This document shows, piece by piece, positions 1 to 7,016 of a stretch of 27,552 nucleotides of DNA (the first letter of the stretch is position 1; every line of letters starts with the position of its first letter). The translations under genes and the position numbers were made by a program. Location: contig JAEDKA010000051.1 in assembly GCA_016296065.1 (NCBI GenBank), forward strand, positions 1-27,552. Direction: 5' to 3'. Origin of the DNA: Kiritimatiellia bacterium (GTDB lineage: Bacteria > Verrucomicrobiota > Kiritimatiellia > RFP12 > UBA1067). The notes beneath the pieces are model-generated. The model was given only the letters and a program-made list of their open reading frames with translations, did no database searches and was not told where the DNA came from.

Positions 1-84
1 CCTCGATACCAACCGAATTGCGCGCAAGCGGTTCAACGGTTTAGAATCGCACCCATCTCGCAGAAGCCCGATTTGCAAGCCTAA
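1..84 (+). CDS. Possible C-terminal end of an upstream gene (partial)
   Basis: Frame 1 is open from the window edge to a TAA at 82-84 and would give 27 residues ending ISQKPDLQA. A second frame (2-100) is also open, so this is a weak call. Base composition is intermediate between the AT-rich protease and the GC-rich remainder. No family can be recognised. The end of this frame overlaps the -35 box of the protease promoter. Confidence 0.2.
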   Translation, partial: PRYQPNCAQAVQRFRIAPISQKPDLQA

Positions 85-101
85 TCCGAAAGTGCTATAA
101 T
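73..101 (+). promoter_or_regulatory. Sigma70-type promoter of the protease gene
   Basis: The -35 box TTGCAA (73-78) is separated by 17 nt from a perfect TATAAT (96-101), which is preceded by TGC, an extended -10. Predicted transcription start is near 108, giving a leader of about 80 nt before the protease start codon. Confidence 0.75.
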
Positions 102-140
102 ATCATGGCCAAGCAAGAAAGCATCATTATCACAGGGTTA

Positions 141-156
141 TGCAACTGATGTTGCA
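141..156. promoter_or_regulatory. Small inverted repeat in the protease 5' leader
   Basis: TGCAAC and GTTGCA form a perfect 6-bp dyad around TGAT. It lies downstream of the predicted start and upstream of the ribosome binding site, so it could be an operator or a leader hairpin. Short dyads arise easily by chance. Confidence 0.3.
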
Positions 157-189
157 CTGATAACTGGCTGTCGGGAAAGGAAAAGCGAG

Positions 190-1629
190 ATGAAGATGAT
201 AAATTATAGATTGTATTGTGTCATGATAAGTCTTATTCTTCAGTCAAATGTCATATATGGCAACAACGACAGCCTATTTTTGCACAATTCGTTAAGCCCA
301 GTCACACATTTCGACAACGATTTATGCATCATGTCTAAGAGTAGAGAATGGAAAAATAAGAAAGGCAAGACGATCCAAGCTTATTGGACACATATATCAA
401 AAGATAGCACGAAGGTATATTTAACAAGTGAAAAAACAAAAAAGTATTTCTGCATAGATGTAGGAAGTTTGTCTTCAGAGGATCAACTTTTTATAAAAAA
501 AATGGTTGATAACTTAATTAGAAATGGTGCTGTGTGGTTATTGGGTTGTTATGTCGATAAAGGATTCTACGATGATTTTCAAAGCTATGAGAAAACAAAA
601 GAGTATGTTAAGGCCAAAGATGATTTGGTGCGAAAAATTTCCTGTCTAAGAGTTTATCAATCATTGTCAGCATCCGATTTAATGGGAGCATTATGTGAGG
701 CGGGACACATAGATACTAATGGGCGGTTTTGTTCAGACCTAGATAATGTTGTTTATTATGTCCCTGAGAAAAAAGGCCTTCTATCTAATTACGAGTTGAT
801 AAAAAAGAGAGTTTATTGGGCTGGGACGTTCAACTATACTCAAAAGAACGGTCGAGACAATACTGTTATACGGGTATGTGACAACATACAACAGGCTTTA
901 TTTTTTGCACGTATTGATTTAGGACTAAAACCAAAAAGTAATCACGGAAATGATGATAGTATGCCAAATAACTCACCGCAATCACGAGAACAACAGTTGG
1001 CTTGCTCAGGTTCGGGTTTTTTCGTCACAAGTGACGGGTATCTTGTGACAAATTATCATGTCATCAAAGATGCGATAGACATTAAGGCAACAACATCTGT
1101 TGGCGATTTGACGGCTAGAGTAATTGCGGTCGATGACAAGATTGATCTGGCTTTACTTAAAGTAGAAACCAAGCATGTGCCATCATTAAGCTTAGCCAGT
1201 GCACGGCGGGCAAGACTAGGAGAGGAGGTGTTTGCTATGGGCTTCCCAATGCCTGACACGCAAGGATTTTCACCTAAAGTAACCAAAGGGATAATTAGTA
1301 GCGAAAACGGCATGAATGACAGTCCATATGAGTATCAAATTGATGCAGCTTTACAACCAGGGAATTCTGGAGGGCCATTATGTGATAGAAATGGGAATGT
1401 GGTTGGTGTTAATACAGCTATTCTCAATAGTTCGTACTTTCTAAAAAAATCGGGAAATGTTCCGCAAAATGTAAACTATGCCGTTAAGAAGTCTTATTTA
1501 AGAGCCTTTTTAGATTCAGTTCCTGACTGTGGAAATAACGTCACCGAAACTACCGATGGCCCTGAAGCAATAACTGATGCGGTAAAGAAAGTAAGGGAAG
1601 CATGTGCATTCTTGCGTGTTTATAAGTAG
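190..1629 (+). CDS. Secreted trypsin-like (S1C/HtrA-type) serine protease with N-terminal SHD1-like domain
   Basis: Residues 1-24 look like a signal peptide, so the enzyme is probably periplasmic or exported. Residues 52-106 (W-x4-GK-x2-A ... LSSEDQLFI) resemble the SHD1-like domain common in PVC bacteria; 110-260 is unrecognised. The protease domain starts at G274 (GSGFF). The triad is visible: H290 in TNYHVI, D319 in IDLALL and S393 in QPGNSGGPL. The protein ends at 479 with no room for a PDZ domain, unlike DegP/DegS. The ATG at 190 follows GGAAAGG about 9 nt upstream. Codons are AT-rich, in sharp contrast with every other gene here, and the composition changes abruptly just after the stop, which suggests horizontal acquisition. 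It probably cleaves unfolded or specific exported proteins; the substrate is unknown. Confidence 0.85.
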   Translation: MKMINYRLYCVMISLILQSNVIYGNNDSLFLHNSLSPVTHFDNDLCIMSKSREWKNKKGKTIQAYWTHISKDSTKVYLTSEKTKKYFCIDVGSLSSEDQLFIKKMVDNLIRNGAVWLLGCYVDKGFYDDFQSYEKTKEYVKAKDDLVRKISCLRVYQSLSASDLMGALCEAGHIDTNGRFCSDLDNVVYYVPEKKGLLSNYELIKKRVYWAGTFNYTQKNGRDNTVIRVCDNIQQALFFARIDLGLKPKSNHGNDDSMPNNSPQSREQQLACSGSGFFVTSDGYLVTNYHVIKDAIDIKATTSVGDLTARVIAVDDKIDLALLKVETKHVPSLSLASARRARLGEEVFAMGFPMPDTQGFSPKVTKGIISSENGMNDSPYEYQIDAALQPGNSGGPLCDRNGNVVGVNTAILNSSYFLKKSGNVPQNVNYAVKKSYLRAFLDSVPDCGNNVTETTDGPEAITDAVKKVREACAFLRVYK

Positions 1630-1814
1630 AGGCATATGGGGCGCCGCGCGACGAGGCACCCACCTACGAATGGACGACCGAGTCGTACCGCAGGTTAATT
1701 GAGTTCGTATACGCCTATGTCGGCGAGATGTCCGATAGGGCCGCGAAGGAGATAAGAAAGGAGGCGGAGGATGCAATGCGAAAAGCCAAGGCGTCTCGGC
1801 GAGAGGACGGTTGA
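1626..1814 (+). pseudogene. 5'-truncated reading frame (C-terminal remnant)
   Basis: This frame has no start codon. It opens behind a TAA at 1623-1625 inside the protease end and runs 62 codons to TGA at 1812-1814. From about 1635 the translation is GC-rich and protein-like, with YEWTTESYRRLIEFVYAY followed by a charged, helical tail. It reads like the C-terminus of a gene whose front was replaced by the AT-rich protease segment. It overlaps the start of the four-helix-bundle gene by 44 nt in another frame. The family is not recognised. Confidence 0.4.
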
Positions 1815-2148
1815 ATATGGCCTCGCGGCGATGGACTTTTGCGGGACGTTGCCGCGCACAGCGGCTGGTCGGCACATTGCAGACCAGATGCTGCGCTCGG
1901 CGACGAGCGTAGCTGCGAACTACGCCGAGGCGTCGGAGGCGGAGAGTCCCGCAGATTTCATCCACAAGCTGAAGCTTGCGCAGAAGGAGCTGAAGGAATC
2001 CAGGGTCTGGCTGCTGTTTGCCTCGAGGCTTGCACCGGGCGGAGCCATTGAGCCGCTGATGGCGGAATCGCGGGAACTGCTGCTGATGATCGGCAAGAGC
2101 ATCAACACGGCGTCTGCGCGCATGCAGAGAAAAGCCATCGGAGCGTAG
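1771..2148 (+). CDS. Four-helix-bundle protein, S23 / 23S rRNA intervening-sequence family
   Basis: This 125-residue protein has the family core: GRHIADQMLRSATSVAANYA (about residues 31-50), then a helix with FIHKLKLAQKELKES. The family folds as a four-helix bundle that forms ring-shaped oligomers. It was first found inside 23S rRNA intervening sequences, is now known in many accessory loci, and is related to Avd of diversity-generating retroelements; its cellular role is mostly unknown. Start ATG 1771 is preceded by GGAGGCGGAGG. No rRNA or reverse transcriptase gene lies nearby. It sits between a truncated frame and a palindromic element, a typical accessory setting. Confidence 0.8.
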   Translation: MQCEKPRRLGERTVEYGLAAMDFCGTLPRTAAGRHIADQMLRSATSVAANYAEASEAESPADFIHKLKLAQKELKESRVWLLFASRLAPGGAIEPLMAESRELLLMIGKSINTASARMQRKAIGA

Positions 2149-2245
2149 GCTCGATGCCTACGCACAAAAGATGATCGGGCGCGGCCGATTTGTTGCCCCT
2201 AGTATGTCCTAGGGTCGAACTAGACGCGCCACGACCATTCGGATT

Positions 2246-2374
2246 GGACACTGCGCTGCTGGCTGCTGGTTGCTGAGACACTTCCAACGCATTAAAAAAC
2301 GATCCAGGGGCCCCGAAGGGGAAGGATCGGCTTTTAATGCGTTGGCCGTACGCTGACAGCGCAGCGTGATGTCC
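2246..2374. repeat. Long palindromic element, possible bidirectional terminator or MITE-like insertion
   Basis: Inner arms 2284-2305 and 2324-2345 match at 20 of 22 positions. Their tips contain GGGG/CCCC/GGGG (2307-2321), so a very stable hairpin is expected. A-rich and T-rich tracts lie within the arms (AAAAAA at 2294-2299, CTTTT at 2331-2335). Outer segments 2246-2258 and 2357-2374 also pair, with a 5-nt bulge. Three heptamers (CTGCTGG, CTGCTGG, TTGCTGA at 2256-2276) lie in the left half. It separates the accessory block from the histidine kinase promoter. A smaller dyad CCCTAG/CTAGGG sits at 2197-2214. Confidence 0.55.
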
Positions 2375-2388
2375 GGCGTTCGATTTTT

Positions 2389-2397
2389 TGGTACAAT
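2389..2397 (+). promoter_or_regulatory. Extended -10 promoter of the histidine kinase gene
   Basis: TGG followed by TACAAT (2392-2397) is preceded by a T run; no -35 match is seen. Predicted transcription start is about 2404, one base before the ATG at 2405, which implies a leaderless mRNA. Confidence 0.6.
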
Positions 2398-2404
2398 AGG
2401 GGGT

Positions 2405-3616
2405 ATGGAAGACATCTCCCATGAAAACGGAGCGCCCAGGCTGTCCGAAAAAGTGCTTAGGGCCGCGCCGGCAATTGCCGCCGCGGCCTTCGCCGTGCTT
2501 CTGGTCGCGTTCTACGCGAGCCTCATGGAGTACCGCGCCTCGATCGAGACGGACGCGCGGCGCGAGCTCGAGGCGCGCGCGGAGCTTGCCGCGATGACGC
2601 TTGCCGAGCCGCTGCGCACGCAGGACTTCGCGAGTGTGCATTCGTTCGGCGAGTCGTGCCGCGCTATGGGCTACTACCTCTGCATCACGTCGTCCGCCGG
2701 CGGCAGGCTGTTCGCGAACTACCAGGGGGTCGGGCCGACGAAGGTCTCGATCCATGCGTTTGCCCGTGCCGGGGAATACGACGTCATGCTCTTCCGCATG
2801 CGCGCCGAGGTGTTCGCGCCTTTCCGCCGCGCCTACCGGCTCTTCCTCCTCGCCGCGCTTGCGGGCGCCGCAGGCATGTTCTTCTTCTTCTTCGCGTTCT
2901 ACCGCCAGCGGATGAGGCTGCGCGAGCTTGCGCGCTCCGAGCGCTTCAGGCGCGAGTTCGTCGCGGACGTCTCGCACGAGATCAAGACTCCGCTCACCGG
3001 TATACTCGGAGCGGTCGAGATGCTCGGAGACGATCCGCCGGATCCCGCAGTGCGCGCGAGGCTCCTTGGAATGGTCGGCAAGGAGTCAAGGCGTCTCAAC
3101 GCGCTCGTGCAGCAGATACTCGACCTCGCGCGCCTGGAGCGCGAGGGGGAGTCGTTGGATCTCGCGGAAACGGATCTTGCGGACGTCGCGCGGGAGACCG
3201 TGGAGTCGATGCACGGGCGCGCCGTGGAGGCGGGCATCCGGCTGGAACTGTTCGCGACGCCCGGAGAATGCGTGGCGAAGGTTGATGCGCGGCTTGTGGG
3301 CGAGGCACTCGGAAATCTCGTCGCTAACGCGATAAGGCATTCTGGTTCGCCGACGGTCTCCGTGTCTGTGTCGCGTGCGCCGCGCGGCTTTTCGCTCTCC
3401 GTAGAGGATCACGGGACGGGAATCCCGCCGGAACACGCGGAGCGCGTGTTCGAGCGATTCCACAGGGTCGACCCTGCGCGCGCGGCGGAATCGGGCGGCG
3501 CGGGCCTTGGCCTTGCGATCGTGCGCCGCATAGCGCGCATGCACGGCGGCGAGGCGACGCTTGAGCCGGTGAAACCACACGGATGCCGTTTTTCGCTGTT
3601 CATTCCGGTCGCGTGA
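2405..3616 (+). CDS. Membrane sensor histidine kinase, PhoR-like
   Basis: This 403-residue kinase has TM1 at about 20-40, a short extracytoplasmic sensor (about 41-145), TM2 at about 146-165, then the DHp domain directly, with no HAMP or PAS visible. The H-box ADVSHEIKTPLTG places the phospho-acceptor at H191. The ATP domain shows the N-box NLVANAIRHS (304-313), G1 DHGTGIP (335-341), F-box FERFHRVD (349-356) and G2 GGAGLGLAIV (364-373). Start ATG 2405 was chosen because the promoter -10 ends 7 nt upstream; an ATG-initiated extension to 2366 would begin upstream of that promoter. No response regulator gene is adjacent on either side, so the partner is encoded elsewhere or was lost upstream. 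The following gene has its own promoter. Confidence 0.88.
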   Translation: MEDISHENGAPRLSEKVLRAAPAIAAAAFAVLLVAFYASLMEYRASIETDARRELEARAELAAMTLAEPLRTQDFASVHSFGESCRAMGYYLCITSSAGGRLFANYQGVGPTKVSIHAFARAGEYDVMLFRMRAEVFAPFRRAYRLFLLAALAGAAGMFFFFFAFYRQRMRLRELARSERFRREFVADVSHEIKTPLTGILGAVEMLGDDPPDPAVRARLLGMVGKESRRLNALVQQILDLARLEREGESLDLAETDLADVARETVESMHGRAVEAGIRLELFATPGECVAKVDARLVGEALGNLVANAIRHSGSPTVSVSVSRAPRGFSLSVEDHGTGIPPEHAERVFERFHRVDPARAAESGGAGLGLAIVRRIARMHGGEATLEPVKPHGCRFSLFIPVA

Positions 3617-3640
3617 AGTTACACAGGACGGGGGGAAATT

Positions 3641-3649
3641 TGCTATACT
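3641..3649 (+). promoter_or_regulatory. Extended -10 promoter of the yggS-like gene
   Basis: TGC precedes TATACT (3644-3649) in the 58-nt gap after the histidine kinase. Predicted start is about 3656; the coding start follows GGAGAG. Confidence 0.55.
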
Positions 3650-3674
3650 ATTTTGCCAAACGGAGAGTCGTAAG

Positions 3675-4490
3675 ATGAGAGAGTTTGGAGAGATTCTTGA
3701 GGACGTCCGCGGCAGAATCGCCGCGGCGTGCGAACGCGCGGGGAGGAGTCCCGACGAGGTGGAGATCATTGCCGTGACGAAGACGCACGGCGCGGAGGTC
3801 GTTAAGGAGGCGTGGGACGCCGGGCTGACGATCGTCGGCGAGAACAAGGTGCAGGAGGCTGCGTGGAAGAAGCCGGCGAGCGTGTCGGGTCCGTCCTGGC
3901 ACCTCATCGGGCACCTCCAGTCGAACAAGGTCCGCCACGCGCTCGAGCTGTTCGACTTCATCCATTCCGTCGACTCGGTGAAGCTCGCGGACAGGATAAA
4001 CCTCATTGCGGACGAGACCGGCGCGTCGCCGCATATCCTCCTCGAGGTGAACGTCTCGGGGGAGAAGTCAAAGAGCGGGATGAAGCCCGAGGAAGTCAAG
4101 CCTGCGGTCGAGCACATCGTCGCGGAGTGTCCGCGCGTTACGCTCGAGGGGCTTATGACGATGGCGCCGTTCAGCGAGAATCCGGAGGACGCGAGGCCGT
4201 ACTTCCGGCGGTTGCGCGAGCTGCGCGACTCGCTCGAGGGCGAGCTCGGGGTCGGGCTCCCGAGGCTGTCGATGGGCATGAGCGGAGACTACGAGGTCGC
4301 CGTCGAGGAGGGCGCGACGTGGGTGAGGCTCGGCACGGTGCTGTTCGGCGAGAGGCCGAAGGTCAAGCGCGTGGCGTCATCCGACGGCGACGACGGATCG
4401 ACTCCGTGCGGTGATTCGGACACGTACGCGGGCTTCGGCGGGCTCGACTCCTATTCCGGAGCGGGGCCGACGGCGAAGATACTCGACTGA
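3675..4490 (+). CDS. yggS: YggS/PLPBP-family pyridoxal-phosphate homeostasis protein with extra C-terminal tail
   Basis: This is a fold-type III alanine-racemase-like barrel without catalysis of its own; the family binds PLP and buffers vitamin B6 and amino-acid pools in the cytosol. The Schiff-base lysine is K36 in IIAVTKTHG. Other family marks are GENKVQEA (55-62), WHLIGHLQSNK (75-85), SMGMSGDY (199-206) and VRLGTVLFGER (217-227). Homologues usually end near this last motif at roughly 220-235 residues. This protein continues to 271 with a Gly/Ser/Asp-rich tail (231-271) that has no counterpart I know. ATG 3675 has GGAGAG upstream. It is followed by rnfC with its own promoter. Confidence 0.9.
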   Translation: MREFGEILEDVRGRIAAACERAGRSPDEVEIIAVTKTHGAEVVKEAWDAGLTIVGENKVQEAAWKKPASVSGPSWHLIGHLQSNKVRHALELFDFIHSVDSVKLADRINLIADETGASPHILLEVNVSGEKSKSGMKPEEVKPAVEHIVAECPRVTLEGLMTMAPFSENPEDARPYFRRLRELRDSLEGELGVGLPRLSMGMSGDYEVAVEEGATWVRLGTVLFGERPKVKRVASSDGDDGSTPCGDSDTYAGFGGLDSYSGAGPTAKILD

Positions 4491-4528
4491 CCGCGCCAAC
4501 TTTAGCCTTGTCCATTTCGGTCAATATT

Positions 4529-4537
4529 TGGTACAAT
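4529..4537 (+). promoter_or_regulatory. Extended -10 promoter of rnfCD
   Basis: TGG precedes TACAAT (4532-4537) in the context ATATTTGG. Predicted start is about 4544, leaving a leader of 37 nt before the GTG at 4581. Confidence 0.55.
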
Positions 4538-4580
4538 TCTAGGCAGAAGGGTTTGTCCGTTTGAATTAAGGTCGCAAGAA

Positions 4581-5966
4581 GTGAAAACAGTTAACAGTCC
4601 ATTCAAGTTCAAGGGCGGGGTGCATCCCGACTACAACAAGGAGCTCGCGCGCGGGAAGGCAATCGAGGCAATGCCCGTCCCTGCCGAGCTGGTCGTCTCG
4701 ATGAGCCAGCATCTCGGTGCGCCCGCGAAGTGCGTCGTGAAGGCGGGCGACTATGTCGCGAAAGGACAGCTCCTCGGCGAGAAGAACGGCTTCATCTCCG
4801 TGCCGGTGTATGCTTCGGCGGCAGGGCTCGTCAAGTCCGTAGAGCCGCGCCTCGGCCCGGCCGGCGGCAAGGCCCCGGCCGTCGTCATCGACACGACCGC
4901 CCCGGCGCCCGAGGACTTCGACGCCTCGGAGCGCACGCTTCCCCCGCTCGACTGGAAGACGGCGACGAAGGAGGAGCTCCTCGCGCGCGTCAACGACGCC
5001 GGAATCTGCGGAATGGGCGGCGCGGGCTTCCCGACGTGCGTGAAGCTCAATCCCCCGCCCGGCAAGCGCTGCGAGTACCTCATCCTCAACGGGGCGGAGT
5101 GCGAGCCGTACCTCTGCGCAGACCACCACCTCATGCTCGAGCGCGCCGACCGCGTCCGCCTCGGCGTGGAGATCATGCGCAAGGTGCTCGGCATGCCAGC
5201 CGTCAGAATCGCGATCGAGGAGAACAAGCCGGACGCGATAGCGGCGATGGAGAAGGCGTTCGCCGACATCGACGGCAACGTCGAGATCGTCGTCCTCCCG
5301 GTCCTCTATCCGCAGGGCAGCGAAAAGCACCAGATATTCGCGACCGTCGGGCGCGTCGTGCCCGAGCCGCCGGCGCTCCCGATCGACGTCGGATGCGTCG
5401 TGGAGAACGTCGGCACAGTCGCGGCGATCGCCGACGCCGTGGAGAAGGGCCACATCCTCCTCTCGCGCGTCACGACAGTCTCAGGCGACGCCGTCGCGGA
5501 GCCTAAGAACGTCGAGGCGCCGCTCGGGACGAAGTATTCGGACCTCGTGGCGTTCTGCGGAGGCGAGAAGGGACATGTCGCAAAGCTCGTCTCCGGCGGA
5601 ACGATGATGGGCTTCGCCGTGTCGACTGCCGAGATCGCGACGACGAAGACGACGTCGGGGCTGCTGCTCCTTTCCGACAGCCGCGTGTTCCAGTACAGCT
5701 CGCAGGCCTGCATAAACTGCGGCAGGTGCGTAAGGGCGTGTCCGATGAACCTGAACGCCGCTGAGATCGCGAAGGCGGTCGAGGCGGATGACATAAAGGC
5801 CGCGGAGGACGCGCACGTCATGACATGCATAGAGTGCGGCGCGTGCAGCTTCAGCTGCCCGGCGTACCGTCCGATAACCCAGTTCTGCCGCCGCGCGAAG
5901 AACTCGATCCGCGCGCGCATCGCCGCCGAGAAGGCAAAGGCTGCAGCGGCAAAGGAGGCGAAATGA
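4581..5966 (+). CDS. rnfC: Rnf complex subunit C (electron-transport, ferredoxin:NAD+ oxidoreductase)
   Basis: RnfC is the peripheral subunit that binds NAD(H) and carries two [4Fe-4S] clusters in the ion-pumping ferredoxin:NAD+ oxidoreductase. The order is an N-terminal barrel-sandwich domain, a Nqo1-like nucleotide/FMN domain with GMGGAGFPT (about residue 148), NGAECEPY, then two CxxCxxCxxxC motifs at C377/380/383/387 and C416/419/422/426. The cysteines exclude NqrA. A Lys/Ala-rich tail ends the 461-residue protein. The start is GTG 4581, just after AAGAA, a weak ribosome binding site. The stop overlaps the rnfD start (ATGA), so the two are translationally coupled. Confidence 0.93.
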   Translation: MKTVNSPFKFKGGVHPDYNKELARGKAIEAMPVPAELVVSMSQHLGAPAKCVVKAGDYVAKGQLLGEKNGFISVPVYASAAGLVKSVEPRLGPAGGKAPAVVIDTTAPAPEDFDASERTLPPLDWKTATKEELLARVNDAGICGMGGAGFPTCVKLNPPPGKRCEYLILNGAECEPYLCADHHLMLERADRVRLGVEIMRKVLGMPAVRIAIEENKPDAIAAMEKAFADIDGNVEIVVLPVLYPQGSEKHQIFATVGRVVPEPPALPIDVGCVVENVGTVAAIADAVEKGHILLSRVTTVSGDAVAEPKNVEAPLGTKYSDLVAFCGGEKGHVAKLVSGGTMMGFAVSTAEIATTKTTSGLLLLSDSRVFQYSSQACINCGRCVRACPMNLNAAEIAKAVEADDIKAAEDAHVMTCIECGACSFSCPAYRPITQFCRRAKNSIRARIAAEKAKAAAAKEAK

Positions 5967-6964
5967 AACCGAAGGACACAGCCGAACACTTCATCCTCAG
6001 CTCGTCGCCGCACGCGCACGCGAAATCGAGCGTGTCGCGCATAATGCTGGACGTGATAATCGCGCTTCTTCCGACGACGGCGGCGGGCATATTCTTCTTC
6101 GGAATGCCCGCGGTCTGGACAATCGCGACGTGCGTCGCGACATGTGTGCTCACCGAGGCTCTCTGCCGCATGGCGATGAAGCGCGAGTCGACAGTCGGCG
6201 ACCTTTCGGCCGTCGTGACGGGACTTCTCCTTGCGCTCAACCTTCCGGCGGGGATTCCGCTCTGGATGGCCGTCGTCGGCTCGGTGTTCGCGATAGGCGT
6301 AGCCAAACAGGTCTTCGGCGGACTCGGGATGAATCCGTTCAACCCGGCCCTCGCCGCGCGCGCGTTCATGCTCATCTCCTTCACCGGGCCCATGACGACG
6401 TGGCTCAAGCCGTTCTGGTGGAAAACCCCGGACGCGATGACGACGGCGACTCCGCTCGCCTCGATGAAGACGATGTTCGCGGCCGAGGCGGCGACGACCG
6501 CTTCCCCGCACGGACTGTGCAGCGCCGCCACGGGCGGCCTCGAGGGCATCTGGAACCTCGCCATCGGCAACGTTCCCGGGTGCATAGGCGAGGTGTCGGC
6601 GATAGCGCTCGCGATCGGCGCGGTCTATCTCCTCGTGCGCAAGGTGATCACGTGGCACATTCCCGTGTCGTTCATCGCCACGGTGTTCGTCTACTCGCTC
6701 ATCGCCGGCGGAGCGCCCGCGATGGCGCAGGTCCTCGCGGGCGGCGTTATGATCGGCGCGTGCTTCATGGCGACGGACTACGTCACTTCGCCGACCACGG
6801 CGAAGGGCAAGCTCGTCTTCGGCTTCGGGTGCGGACTCCTCTGCATGCTCATCCGCCAGTTCGGCGGATATCCCGAGGGTTGCTCGTTCGCGATCCTCAT
6901 CATGAACGCCGTCTGTCCGCTCATCAACCGCTTCACCCAGCCGAAGCCCTTCGGCGCGAAGTGA
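5963..6964 (+). CDS. rnfD: Rnf complex subunit D (integral membrane, covalent FMN)
   Basis: This 333-residue RnfD/NqrB-family protein is very hydrophobic, with many membrane spans. The flavinylation motif appears as DAMTTATPLA, so the FMN-bearing residue should be T163. GGLGMNPFNPALAARAF (119-135) is a family block. ATG 5963 follows AAAGGAGG and overlaps the rnfC stop by 4 nt; longer in-frame extensions upstream lie inside rnfC and are not credible. In most bacteria rnfG, E, A and B follow. Here the next gene is a helicase, so the rest of the complex must lie elsewhere. Confidence 0.93.
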   Translation: MKPKDTAEHFILSSSPHAHAKSSVSRIMLDVIIALLPTTAAGIFFFGMPAVWTIATCVATCVLTEALCRMAMKRESTVGDLSAVVTGLLLALNLPAGIPLWMAVVGSVFAIGVAKQVFGGLGMNPFNPALAARAFMLISFTGPMTTWLKPFWWKTPDAMTTATPLASMKTMFAAEAATTASPHGLCSAATGGLEGIWNLAIGNVPGCIGEVSAIALAIGAVYLLVRKVITWHIPVSFIATVFVYSLIAGGAPAMAQVLAGGVMIGACFMATDYVTSPTTAKGKLVFGFGCGLLCMLIRQFGGYPEGCSFAILIMNAVCPLINRFTQPKPFGAK

Positions 6965-6979
6965 AGGCGGAGTGGATTC

Positions 6980-7000
6980 TTCGGGGACAGTCCCCCCGAA
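6980..7000. repeat. REP-like hairpin between rnfD and dinG
   Basis: GGGGA (6983-6987) and TCCCC (6991-6995) pair around CAG, and flanking TTC/GAA extends the stem with two bulged C. It could attenuate read-through from rnfD, or be a dispersed palindrome. Confidence 0.45.
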
Positions 7001-7016
7001 AACCATCTGGCCTTGC

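Noticed and set aside
1771..2148. Diversity-generating retroelement, since Avd is related to the S23 four-helix-bundle family
   Set aside because: No reverse transcriptase, no template/variable repeat pair and no C-type lectin target are visible; the gene looks like a general S23-family member.
2284..2345. Integron attC-like site
   Set aside because: Arms form a long near-perfect stem, but the required GTTRRRY/RYYYAAC core boxes do not match and no integrase is present.
2102..2977. Minus-strand frame of 291 codons
   Set aside because: Arg/Glu/Ala-rich shadow across the palindrome and the histidine kinase; no ribosome binding site and no domain.
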